Positions 16,940-24,258 of a DNA stretch of 42,296 nt are shown here, piece by piece. The notes under the pieces were generated by a model that saw only the letters and a list, made by a program, of their open reading frames with translations, made no database searches and was not told the DNA's origin. Each line of letters begins with the position of its first letter. The first letter of the stretch is position 1. The DNA is from Nitrospiraceae bacterium (GTDB lineage Bacteria > Nitrospirota > Nitrospiria > Nitrospirales > Nitrospiraceae): positions 1-42,296 of the forward strand of contig SYGV01000135.1 of assembly GCA_005799365.1 (NCBI GenBank), in the 5' to 3' direction. The position numbers were made by a program, and so were the translations under genes.

Positions 16940-17242
16940 ATGCCGAGGAAACATTGTCTTGCTCTCGCAGGGTTGATCACCTGCTTCGCCATGGCCAACT
17001 AGGCTTGGGCGGCGGATCAGAAGGTCATGCTCATGCTGGGCGGAAAGTTTTGCGAGATGTATCCGGATGCTGTTCAAATCGCCCTCAAGAAAGTTGCCGG
17101 CGTGAAGGCGGTGGACCTGAAGAGCATGAAAGGCCATGCGGTCATCACCGGGGACGGCACGATGAAGCCGGATCAACTCGCCGCCGCGGTCAACGGGGTG
17201 AAGAGAGGCGGCTGGCACTGCACAGCCGAGGTGATGAAGTAG
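16940..17242 (+). pseudogene. exported HMA-like small protein with in-frame TAG in its signal peptide
   Basis: AAAGGAG (16926-16932) lies 7 nt before ATG 16940. The frame reads MPRKHCLALAGLITCFAMAN, then TAG (17000-17002), then AWAADQK and a 70-residue domain. Without the TAG this is a standard signal peptide with an AWA-AD cleavage site and a 100-residue precursor. The mature part is a ferredoxin-like HMA-type fold: an initial beta-strand, a Cys in GGKFCEMYP instead of the usual CxxC, a helix AVQIALKKVAGV, VKAVDLKSMKGHAVIT, and a final Cys in GGWHCTAEVMK. One base (for example CAG to TAG) explains the damage. An ATG at 17027 could give a 71-residue cytoplasmic form. Either a recent null mutation or a sequencing error. 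Confidence 0.75.
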
Positions 17243-17254
17243 CAGCCGGATCTT

Positions 17255-17611
17255 TCAGGCTTCGCCCTGGTCCAGCAGATCCAGCACATACCGGGCGGGA
17301 ACACCGTCGTCGGCTGGCCTCAGGCGCATTTGACTGGGCGGCAGATCGGCCTGCAGCCGTTTGACCAACCGCGGCGCCGACATGGCCCCCACGATCTCGC
17401 AGAGCCACAGGTGGACGCCGGACTCCAAGTCATAGACCTTCCGGCAATAGCGAAACCGGGCATCCTCCATAAAATAGGCGGAGAGAAATCCCGTGATCGC
17501 CGTCGCCACCCACTCGTGCTGTTGGGCAAAGCGATAGGTCACGGCGATCTCGACCGGCTGGATACTGTCCGGGGAATCCGTGGTACCCAAGGCAGGGCCA
17601 CTGTAGGCCAA
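17255..17611 (-). CDS. hypothetical protein
   Basis: Up to 118 residues; the longest start is a TTG at 17611 with no good ribosome site, so the true start is unsure. The sequence is protein-like with alternating aliphatic and aromatic residues: EIAVTYRFAQQHEWVATAI, GFLSAYFMEDARFRYC, LESGVHLWLCEIVGAM, then a Leu/Arg-rich part and VPARYVLDLLDQGEA at the end. It looks like a small soluble alpha/beta protein. No family is recognised. It is convergent with the HMA-like gene (12 bp apart). Confidence 0.55.
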   Translation of the reverse strand: MAYSGPALGTTDSPDSIQPVEIAVTYRFAQQHEWVATAITGFLSAYFMEDARFRYCRKVYDLESGVHLWLCEIVGAMSAPRLVKRLQADLPPSQMRLRPADDGVPARYVLDLLDQGEA

Positions 17612-17731
17612 GCCAGGACTTCTGGCAAGGGCAAGGGAACGCAGGCTGTGGCGGAGACGGCTTTGTCGGTGCGCCGGGCTGCGGGGCTCGAGCGGCGCGG
17701 ACCTTGTCGCCGCCTGCCCTGTATGAGCGGT

Positions 17732-17875
17732 TCAGGCGCTGATGGCGACCACTTCTCTGGGCTTCTTGGCTTTCTTTTCTGCCGCCACCTTGGTCACGCG
17801 ATCACGAAGCGAGCTCTGGATGAGCCGGTGCCGATAGATCCGTGGATCCACGACTTCCCGGCAAGTGAGCGGCAT
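17732..17875 (-). CDS. very short basic hypothetical protein
   Basis: 47 residues from ATG at 17875 to TGA at 17732: begins MPLTCREVVDPRIYRHR, then SSLRDRVTKVAAEKKAKKP and ends EVVAISA. Lys/Arg-rich with a likely helical centre. There is no proper ribosome site (AGGG abuts the ATG), and no family is recognised. It fills the gap between the 17255-17611 gene and the oppositely oriented rqcH. Reported because the composition is protein-like; it may be chance. Confidence 0.35.
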   Translation of the reverse strand: MPLTCREVVDPRIYRHRLIQSSLRDRVTKVAAEKKAKKPREVVAISA

Positions 17876-17957
17876 CCCTAGCCAAGTGGATCGGACCGTG
17901 CTTGATTTTGAGCCGGTGGACCGTCAGACTCTGCCGCAACGAACGGTGGAGGAGCCC

Positions 17958-19415
17958 GTGGGCCTGACCGCGAAGGAATTGGCGTCCGTTGTCGAAGAGA
18001 TCGCGCCCGCATTAGCCGACGGCTGGGTCCAGAAGGTCTTTCAGCCGACCCCCCGCACCATTACCCTGGAGATCCGCGCCCACGGACGTACCCTGTTGCT
18101 GCTCTGCTCGGCCGATCCGGAGACCGCGCGGATCCACATGCTCGGCCGCAGGCCGGCAAACCCGGCAAGCCCACCGCCTTTTTGCCAGTTCCTGCGGGCG
18201 CACATCCACGGCGCCCACATTGACGGACTCGAACAGGTGCCAGGCGACCGGATCGTGCGCCTCCGGCTGACGTCGCGGGATGGTCCCTGCTCCTTGCTGG
18301 CCTTGTTGACCGGCCGCAGCGCCGACCTCCTGTTGCTGGATGCGGAGGACAAGATCCTGACGACCTTGGAGGAGGGCCAGAAGAAGGCCGGACAACCCTA
18401 TCGGGCGCCAACCAGAAGTCCCCAATCGCGCAATACCGTGACGGCGGGAGGCATTCCCCAGAACCAAAACCAACCTTTTCCCTGGTCCCATGCTTTGGAG
18501 CAACAGTACCAGGCGAAAGAAGAAGAACTGACCCTTGCGAGTCTCCGGCAGAGACGTGGCGCCGAACTCCGAAAAAGCATCAAGAAAATCGCCAGACGCA
18601 TCGAAGCCCTGCGCGCCGACATGGAGAAGACCGAACGGTACCGCGAGTATGCCCGCTACGGAGAGCTTCTGAAGGCGAATCTGAGGTTGATCAAAAAAGG
18701 CCAGGAACAGGCGGTGATGATAGACTATTTCGATCCGGCCATGCCGGAGCTGACCTTGCCGCTGGACTCGTCGAAAGGACCCCAAGCCAATATGGATGAC
18801 TATTTCAAGAAGCACCGCAAGCACCTGGCAGCCGATCGGGAGATCAAGCCCAGGCTGGCCGCTGCGGAAAAGGACCTGCAAGGCCTGCAGGCCGAACGGA
18901 AGGCGCTTGAGCTTGGCGCCTGGCAGCCGACGCCGGCAGAGTCCATGGCATCCAAGCAATCCCCGTCACCTTCCCCCATTCAGCCTTCAGCGTTCAGCGT
19001 TCCGCATTCAAAGCCTTCCGGTCCGTTCCGCCGCTTCACTTCGACGGACGGGCTCCCGATCTATGTGGGCCGCAATGCGCGCGAGAACGACGAACTGACC
19101 TTCAAGTTCGCCCACAGCGACGACCTGTGGCTCCATGCCCATGGCACGCCCGGCTCCCACGTGGTTGTGCGGCTGGAGAAGGGCGCCGATCCGCCCCATG
19201 AGACGATCCGGGACGCGGCCACGCTGGCCCTGCTTTATAGCGATCTCAAGAAGAGCGGAAGGGGAGAAGTGATCTACACGCGCCGGAAATGGGTCCGCAA
19301 AGCCAAGGGTCAGCCGCCCGGCACCGTCACCGTCACGCAGGAGAAAGCGCTGTTCGTCCAACTCGACAAGACCCGCCTGGACCAGATGAAGGAACGATCA
19401 GGAAAACCCCTCTAG
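17958..19415 (+). CDS. RqcH/NFACT family ribosome quality-control protein
   Basis: 485 residues from GTG at 17958, chosen because GGAGGAG lies about 5 nt upstream and the family N-terminus (LTAKELASVVEEI) starts right there. NFACT-N: ADGWVQKVFQPTPRTITLEIRA, ARIHM, PPPFCQFLRAHI and the DRIV (DR motif). A Lys/Arg/Glu coiled coil follows (LRKSIKKIARRIEALRADM), then NFACT-R with LPIYVGRNARENDELTFK and DDLWLHAHGTPGSHVVV. RqcH binds split 50S subunits and directs alanine tailing of stalled chains. Before NFACT-R a 13-residue Ser/Pro linker is encoded by a degenerate spacer repeat (18977-19015). The gene ends close to a MITE-like repeat. Confidence 0.9.
   Translation: MGLTAKELASVVEEIAPALADGWVQKVFQPTPRTITLEIRAHGRTLLLLCSADPETARIHMLGRRPANPASPPPFCQFLRAHIHGAHIDGLEQVPGDRIVRLRLTSRDGPCSLLALLTGRSADLLLLDAEDKILTTLEEGQKKAGQPYRAPTRSPQSRNTVTAGGIPQNQNQPFPWSHALEQQYQAKEEELTLASLRQRRGAELRKSIKKIARRIEALRADMEKTERYREYARYGELLKANLRLIKKGQEQAVMIDYFDPAMPELTLPLDSSKGPQANMDDYFKKHRKHLAADREIKPRLAAAEKDLQGLQAERKALELGAWQPTPAESMASKQSPSPSPIQPSAFSVPHSKPSGPFRRFTSTDGLPIYVGRNARENDELTFKFAHSDDLWLHAHGTPGSHVVVRLEKGADPPHETIRDAATLALLYSDLKKSGRGEVIYTRRKWVRKAKGQPPGTVTVTQEKALFVQLDKTRLDQMKERSGKPL
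18977..19015. repeat. in-frame copy of the degenerate spacer repeat inside rqcH
   Basis: CATTCAGCCTTCAGCG TTCAGCG-type units (imperfect period of about 8-10 bp) lie in the coding region and give the linker IQPSAFSVPHSKP. Similar text occupies intergenic spacers elsewhere in the window. Confidence 0.5.
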
Positions 19416-19432
19416 CGCTTAAAATAATCTCG

Positions 19433-19591
19433 CAGGGTGTTCAGAAAATCCCCGTCGCCACCCGCGTGCACGAAGGCACACGCCGCTCGCTGAGGCCCGG
19501 CCACAGCGAGAACTCCGAGGCATCTTGAGAAGTATGTCGCGAGGGAGGTAAGCGACCGAGAACAAAGTTGGAGGCCTTTTTCAAAACCCTG
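19433..19591. repeat. MITE-like element with imperfect terminal inverted repeats
   Basis: The left end CAGGGTGTTCAGAAAATCC (19433-19451) matches the inverse of the right end (19573-19591, reading CAGGGTTTTGAAAAAGGCC) at 14 of 19 positions. The interior (about 120 bp) has no gene. Its right end touches the stop of the TAXI receptor gene. The short element at 7581-7670 has related ends (GTTGAAAAA). No transposase is nearby. Confidence 0.6.
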
Positions 19592-21008
19592 TCAGGAGTG
19601 CCCCCTGATGTACGCGTCAATCCGCTTGTAGTCCTGCAACCCGATCTGCTCGTCCTTCAACAGGGTCAGGGCCAGGCGCTTGAGCCAGTAAATGTGATGA
19701 TGGTACCGCTTCGAAGCTGGCTGGTTGGGCATTACCTTGAAAGCTTTCACCGCCCGATCCACGGAATACAACACGCGGTGCACCAGATAGTCTCGGACAA
19801 ATTGTGACGAGAGGGTAAAAATGGCGAACAGCAACGACACGTACGTCCCGATGCCAGCCAAGGTGTTCGGATTCACGAAAAACGGCGGATTGTGCGTGTA
19901 GAACCGCGTCGCTCCTTCGTGAAGCGTGTAGCTGAGATCCTTCTGCGGATCCATGCCAGCCAGCTTGGCGTAGTTGAGCGGGATACCTTGCAGAATGTCC
20001 TGTGCGTTGCGGTCGACCTTCGTGGCGATTGTATAGGCTTCGAGATCACTCAGGTCGGTGGACGCCACCAGGATCGTGTTGGTCCCGATGGTCAAAATTT
20101 CATGGGATGCGTCCTGGAACGTGGCGCCGGGAATCATGATCTCCACCAAGAAGGGATGGAGCATCGTCAACCCCTTGGCATGCTGCACCCGCAACAGACG
20201 AAACTCCTCATCATGGCTCACCAGCATACTCACCGCACCAATTTTCAGACCCGAAAGGAAGAAGCCCACATCGATTTTTCCCTCTTTCATTTGCTGGGCG
20301 GCCTGCTCGTAATCCAGATCGTCCCCCACTCGCTCCACGGCAATCCCGTAATGGTCCAGCACCAGATGGGCAAGAAATGCCGTCGCGCTACCCTCCGGAC
20401 CAAGGTACGTCCTGGTCCTGGGTGGAATGTCGTCGACATCGACGATCTCGAGACTTTTCCTGGCCACAATGTGGAGCGGTGACTTGTAGAGCGGCATGAG
20501 GGCCCGCATGCGGACTTCCTTGTGCATGCCCTCCTCCGTTACCGGCTCGGACCCGATCGGCAGCTTGCACTCGCTGGTCCCGGTGAAGTGCAAGGGTAAG
20601 CCGTCTTCGGCAAAAGCCAGTTGCCCCAGCCCATGGTCGATGTAAAAGAGATTTTCAAGCGCCCCGCAGGTTTCACGAAACGTGACGTTCGGCACGATGT
20701 TGAAGTGCAGAAAGCGTTCCTTTGGGCCTGGCCGGTTCAAGGCCTCGACCAGGCGGTCCGCAACGACATCATAGCCCCCCCCCCTTGGGCTCGGTGAACA
20801 AATAGTAGTCCATCTTCGCGCGGTGGGTTAGCTCAATCCCGGCAACGACCATTGGCGCCATGAGTAGGACCAGAATCAACAGCCGACGATTGCCAAGAAG
20901 GAGGCCACCGAGGAATGACCGCCGCGCAAACCGCCGATAGGCCAAGGCCATGCGCCTGATCCAACGATAAATGACCAACCATCCGACTGAAGGTATCTGA
21001 AACACCAT
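19592..21008 (-). pseudogene. TAXI-family TRAP-type solute receptor, split by a frameshift at a G10 tract
   Basis: Two minus-strand frames join into one protein. The 5' frame (ATG 21008, GGAGAT upstream) has a basic N-terminus, a membrane segment (LLILVLLMAPMVVAGIEL) and MDYYLFTEPKGGG, then stops after ten G (plus-strand C10 at 20775-20784). With nine G it would continue YDVVADRLVEALNRPG into the long frame 20740-19592. That frame has TAXI-type binding-domain text (GQLAFAEDG, YLGPEGSATAFLAHLV, ALMPLYKSPLHIVARKS), then a C-terminal membrane segment (YVSLLFAIFTLSSQF) and a basic tail. Restored length is about 471 residues. The protein would be a membrane-anchored periplasmic ligand-binding subunit. 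No TRAP permease gene lies beside it. Phase variation, recent loss or a homopolymer miscall are all possible. Confidence 0.8.
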
Positions 21009-21044
21009 AGGCTATCTCCAGGCCCAGAAAACCGCTGACGCGGA

Positions 21045-21050
21045 ATTCTA
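21045..21050 (-). promoter_or_regulatory. -10 box of the TAXI receptor gene
   Basis: TAGAAT on the minus strand (21050-21045), 36 nt before the ATG at 21008. The -35 region (GTGCAA at 17 bp) is weak. Confidence 0.35.
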
Positions 21051-21254
21051 GTCGAAATGCGCAAGGATTGCACGGGATTCTGGGGGACAATAGCGCCGGC
21101 CACCGCTCAAAACGGTGCTCCTCCATCTTTTTTTTTATCTGCACTCTCATGTCGTTGGGAAAAGTGTCCGATAAGGGAATCTGCCAGCAATCTTAGGCCA
21201 GCATCGTAGACACCTACAGCGCAACCAGAGGGGGATATCGTGAAGGCTAGACCA

Positions 21255-21282
21255 TTGACATATTAGTGTGCATGGCAATAAT
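21255..21282 (+). promoter_or_regulatory. near-consensus sigma-70 promoter facing a gene-free segment
   Basis: TTGACA (21255-21260), a 16-bp spacer and AATAAT (21277-21282, 5 of 6 to TATAAT). It points rightward into about 660 bp with no convincing open frame. The -35 is a perfect consensus; only one other promoter in the window matches better overall. Confidence 0.6.
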
Positions 21283-21288
21283 AGGTGG

Positions 21289-21948
21289 CTTCGGGCTGCC
21301 TATGCCCGCAGGCGCCTGGGTTCCGGACGTCGATCCGCCCAAGAAGGTCTGGCAAAGAAAGGCGGCGCCAAGAAGGCCAAACCGGATTAGGTCTTGGCGA
21401 GCGACAGGGTGGCCTATCCAAGACGGACACTGTGCTGTCTGCACGATCCACTTAGCGCGTGGCGGAAGCCCTGCCTTCCATACCCCCCCTCCTGATGCGG
21501 ATGAAGGGCCGAGCATGCTGGAGCATGCATCAGGGCCGTTTCTGCTCAGCCGTTCCTTTGTTTTTCCGACACCATCCTTCCACCATTGGTGCGGGGCTTG
21601 GCAGGCGCCTGAGCCGCCCATCGCCGAAAGGCGTCAGACATCTTTGCGCGTAGCGCACAGCCCCTTCCCTTATTGAAGGTGCTGCGGGGTGGTGGCAAGG
21701 GCGAGCAAACCACGCTCCTGCTCTTCGCCCTCCCTTTTACCCACTGATGCGGGCCGGCATGAAGCCCGACTTTGACTATGCCGGGGCGGCGGGGACCCAC
21801 CCGGCATCCTGAGCGGGAACGCTGGAACTGACCAAAGCACCGCAGTCTGCGACCGCAGCTGCGGGAATTCCAGAAGGCTTCCACTCAGGACTGCCGTGGA
21901 AGGGGTGCCGCGAGAGGCACGGAAGCGGAGGGTCTCATGCCATCCCGC
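21289..21948 (+). ncRNA. candidate structured non-coding RNA (hairpin-rich gene-free segment)
   Basis: The interval 21009-21948 lacks a convincing gene on either strand. From the promoter at 21255 rightward there are many perfect inverted repeats. GTCTTGG 21391-21397 pairs with 21418-21424; CCTGATGC 21491-21498 with 21527-21534. GGGGCT 21593-21598 with AGCCCC 21659-21664 closes a domain holding a CGCC-GAAA-GGCG tetraloop hairpin (21622-21633) and TGCGC-GTA-GCGCA (21645-21657). AGGGCGA 21698-21704 pairs with 21725-21731; CGGGC 21750-21754 with 21764-21768; ATGCCGGG 21778-21785 with 21800-21807; CTTCCAC 21878-21884 with 21896-21902; GTGCC 21905-21909 with 21916-21920. I do not recognise RNase P RNA, tmRNA, SRP RNA, 6S RNA or a group II intron core. 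No clear terminator was found. Decayed genes are the main alternative. Confidence 0.35.
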
Positions 21949-22743
21949 TCACTCGCCGACCCGCACCAGCAACCCCTTTTCTTTGCAGATGTTGAACGTC
22001 CAGTGAAAGACGCCGATGATGGTCACGAGGTAGAGCAGGTTCAGACCAACCGCCCAGCCGAGATGCGCGACCGGGAGCGATCCCCCGCTCAGCACCCCGC
22101 GCATGCCCTCGAACACATGGGTCGCCGGATTGGCCCAGGCGACGGCTTGCAGCCACTTGGGAAGGATGTCGATCGGATAGAAGACGCAGGAGATCGGTTG
22201 GAAGAGAAACACCATGCCCCAGGCCAGCACTTCCGCCTCCTGGCCGAAGCGCATGATCAGCGACGTCGTCAGCACCCCGATGATCCAGCCGGTGACGATC
22301 AGGTTCACCACGAAGGGGATCAGCGAGAGCCCGATCATGAACACATTGTAGGAATAGAAGAAGTAAGCGGCGGCCACCATCACGCAGGAAACCATCGCCA
22401 CTTTAAACACACTGAGGGTCATGGTCGCCGCGAGAAACTCGCTGGGCTTCAAGGGACTGGCGAAGAGGTTCATCAGGTTTCGGGACCAGATTTCCTCCAG
22501 AAACGAGATCGTAATCCCCTGCTGGGCGCGAAACAGGACATCCCAGAGGATCAACGCCCCGAGGAAAAAGGTCACGACACCGGGCAACTGGCCCTGAAAC
22601 TTCATCAAATAGACGGTGATGAAGCCCCAGACAACGAGGTCCAGAAACGGCCAATAGAAAATTTCCATCAGCCGCGGCAGGCTGCGCTTGTAGAGGAACA
22701 GATGCCGCGTAATCAGGGCCTGGATGCGGTGAATTTTCATCAT
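21949..22743 (-). CDS. ABC-2 type transporter permease
   Basis: 264 residues from ATG at 22743 (two ATGs in a row). Six or so membrane segments with the ABC-2 layout: an N-terminal cytoplasmic helix (IQALITRHLFLYKRSL), FYWPFLDLVVWGF, VVTFFLGALILW, a conserved amphipathic loop with ISFLEEIWSRNLMNLFASPL and PSEFLAATM, then FLFQPISCVFYPIDILPKWLQAVAWANPATHVFEGMR, the classical ABC-2 motif before the last segment. It pairs with the ATPase encoded 77 bp upstream. Substrates of such pairs are lipids, polysaccharides or drugs; the class cannot be resolved from sequence. It shares a transcript with a hexaheme cytochrome. Confidence 0.9.
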   Translation of the reverse strand: MMKIHRIQALITRHLFLYKRSLPRLMEIFYWPFLDLVVWGFITVYLMKFQGQLPGVVTFFLGALILWDVLFRAQQGITISFLEEIWSRNLMNLFASPLKPSEFLAATMTLSVFKVAMVSCVMVAAAYFFYSYNVFMIGLSLIPFVVNLIVTGWIIGVLTTSLIMRFGQEAEVLAWGMVFLFQPISCVFYPIDILPKWLQAVAWANPATHVFEGMRGVLSGGSLPVAHLGWAVGLNLLYLVTIIGVFHWTFNICKEKGLLVRVGE

Positions 22744-22799
22744 GCGTCGAACAGTTTGAAAATCGTCACGTCTCCGCTCGGCGTTCGTCCAGGGCCGAC

Positions 22800-22828
22800 G
22801 ACTTTGTGACTTGATGGACTTTATGACT
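22800..22828. repeat. degenerate GACTT-type spacer repeat at the ABC ATPase 3' end
   Basis: GACTTTGTGACTTGATGG ACTTTATGACT: three to four imperfect ~10-bp copies of a GACTTnnTG unit. It covers the last codons and the TAA of the ATPase gene (22821-22823). Confidence 0.5.
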
Positions 22829-23546
22829 CCCTTGCCAATTTGAGAAACACCTCTTCGAGGTCCCGCTGGCCGAACCGCTCCGTAATCTCCTGGACCGTGC
22901 CCTGGGCCACAACCTTGCCTTTTTGGAGAAAGATGATGCGGTCGGACATCTCTTCCATCTCGCGCATGTTGTGCGACGTGTAGAGGATGCTCAGCCCGGC
23001 CGACCGGCGCACGTCCTTGAGCAGCGCGCGGATCTTGTGCGCGATGTCCGGGTCCAGGCTGGCCGTAGGCTCGTCCAAAAACAGGATTTTCGGCTCCGTC
23101 AGAATCGCCTTGGCCAGCGTCAGCCTGGTCATCTGCCCGGACGACAGCTTGCGCGTAAGCTTGTGACGAAACTCCTCCATCTCCAGCTTCTTCACCACCT
23201 CGTCGATGCGCCGCGCGATATCCGAGAGGCCGTAGAGCTTCGCCGTCACCCAGAGGTTCTCCTCCGCCGTCAGCGAATAGGGCATGGAAATATAGGTGGA
23301 GGAGAAGTTGACCTGGCTCAGGATCTCCTCCCGATGCTGCACCAGGTCCTTGCCGAACATGCGGATCGAGCCGGCCGTCGGCGTGACCAGCCCCAGCAAC
23401 ATCTGGAACGTGGTGGTCTTGCCGGCCCCGTTGGGGCCCAGCAGTCCGAGAATCTCTCCCGGTCGGATCTCGAACGAGACTCCGTCCACGGCGGTGAAGT
23501 CGCCGAATCTTTTCGTGAGGCCGCTGACTTCGACAATGGGGAGCAT
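22821..23546 (-). CDS. ABC transporter ATP-binding protein
   Basis: 241 residues from ATG at 23546; upstream in-frame codons lie within the cytochrome gene and are not needed. Walker A GPNGAGKTTT (about 38-47), Q-loop region VNFSSTYISMPYSLTAEEN, signature LSSGQMTRLTLAKAIL, Walker B ILFLDEPTASLDPD and H-loop LYTSHNMREMEEM are all present. It is the usual ABC-2 exporter ATPase type (NatA/CcmA-like, DUF4162 absent). It starts 7 bp after the cytochrome stop and precedes the permease, so all three are co-transcribed. The signature LSSGQ is the standard C-loop with S for G at the third position. Confidence 0.93.
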   Translation of the reverse strand: MLPIVEVSGLTKRFGDFTAVDGVSFEIRPGEILGLLGPNGAGKTTTFQMLLGLVTPTAGSIRMFGKDLVQHREEILSQVNFSSTYISMPYSLTAEENLWVTAKLYGLSDIARRIDEVVKKLEMEEFRHKLTRKLSSGQMTRLTLAKAILTEPKILFLDEPTASLDPDIAHKIRALLKDVRRSAGLSILYTSHNMREMEEMSDRIIFLQKGKVVAQGTVQEITERFGQRDLEEVFLKLARES

Positions 23547-23553
23547 AGAGCTA

Positions 23554-24258
23554 TCAGTTGAAGAGGAACTCGCTGATTTTATCCGGAATGTGGCACGTCT
23601 CGCACTTCTTGCTGAGCACCTTGCCTTCATGCTCCGTCTTGCCGTCATGGCAGCGGAAACAGTCGTTCATCGCCGAGGCGCGCAACTTGGTGCCCTCCGG
23701 ATGGTCCGGGTAGTAGGGTTTTTCGTCCACCGCCACGTGACCGCGCGGGACCACAACCGGGTAGCCCTTGATCGGCTGCTCATGCACGACGCGGGCATGG
23801 CAGGTCGTGCAGCCTTCTCCTTTCCCCCGTTTGGCGAAGGCCTCCATATGCTTCTTATGGCCCATGACCAAGCCCACGTCCTTCACCGGCGGCGGCAGGT
23901 CCCTGGTCGCTACTTCGGACACCCGCAGGATCGCCCGGTGACAGCCGATGCAGACCTCCGAGGATACGGCGGCTTGCAGGTTGTGGGCATCCGTTGGGGT
24001 CCCGAACAGGTAGATGGCCACGTCTTTGAGGCCCGCGTAGGCCTTGTCGTGGAGGAACCCTTCGACGCCGGGCCGCACATGGCAGGTGACGCATTCCACC
24101 TCCTTGTGTGAGGACTTCACCCAGGAGTCGTAGGACGGGCGGATGTTGTGGCAGCCGGCGCAGAACTGGGGATGGTTGGTCAGCGGCACGGCAGCCCCGC
24201 CCAGGGCCGCAGCCCCGAGGAAAATCGCCACCAGGACGATGGCTTTGGGCTTTTTCAT
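23554..24258 (-). CDS. hexaheme c-type cytochrome, NapC/NirT-like N-terminus
   Basis: 234 residues. An N-terminal membrane anchor or signal (AIVLVAIFLGAAALGGAAV) precedes six CxxCH heme sites: CAGCH 33-37, CVTCH 56-60, CIGCH 103-107, CTTCH 150-154, CFRCH 200-204 and CETCH 219-223. The first part (PQFCAGCHNIRPSYDSWVKSSHKEVECVTCH) follows the NapC/NirT/NrfH pattern of membrane-anchored quinol-linked cytochromes; the middle and end are less typical. It probably carries electrons from the quinone pool in the periplasm. Its ATG overlaps the mobB stop by 4 bp and its own stop is 7 bp from the ABC ATPase start, so it is firmly in one operon. Partner enzyme not visible. Confidence 0.9.
   Translation of the reverse strand: MKKPKAIVLVAIFLGAAALGGAAVPLTNHPQFCAGCHNIRPSYDSWVKSSHKEVECVTCHVRPGVEGFLHDKAYAGLKDVAIYLFGTPTDAHNLQAAVSSEVCIGCHRAILRVSEVATRDLPPPVKDVGLVMGHKKHMEAFAKRGKGEGCTTCHARVVHEQPIKGYPVVVPRGHVAVDEKPYYPDHPEGTKLRASAMNDCFRCHDGKTEHEGKVLSKKCETCHIPDKISEFLFN

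Noticed and set aside
17865-17957. N-terminal extension of rqcH
   Set aside because: GTG at 17958 has GGAGGAG at the right spacing and begins at the family N-terminus; the extra residues have no family match.
21266-21676. 136-codon plus-strand frame in the gene-free segment
   Set aside because: No ribosome site; its start overlaps the predicted -10 region; composition is Pro/Arg-rich without domain text.
21289-21948. Known RNA classes (RNase P RNA, tmRNA, SRP RNA, 6S RNA, group II intron) as explanation of the hairpins
   Set aside because: I could not find the conserved core sequences of any of these on either strand; only an Rfam search would settle it.
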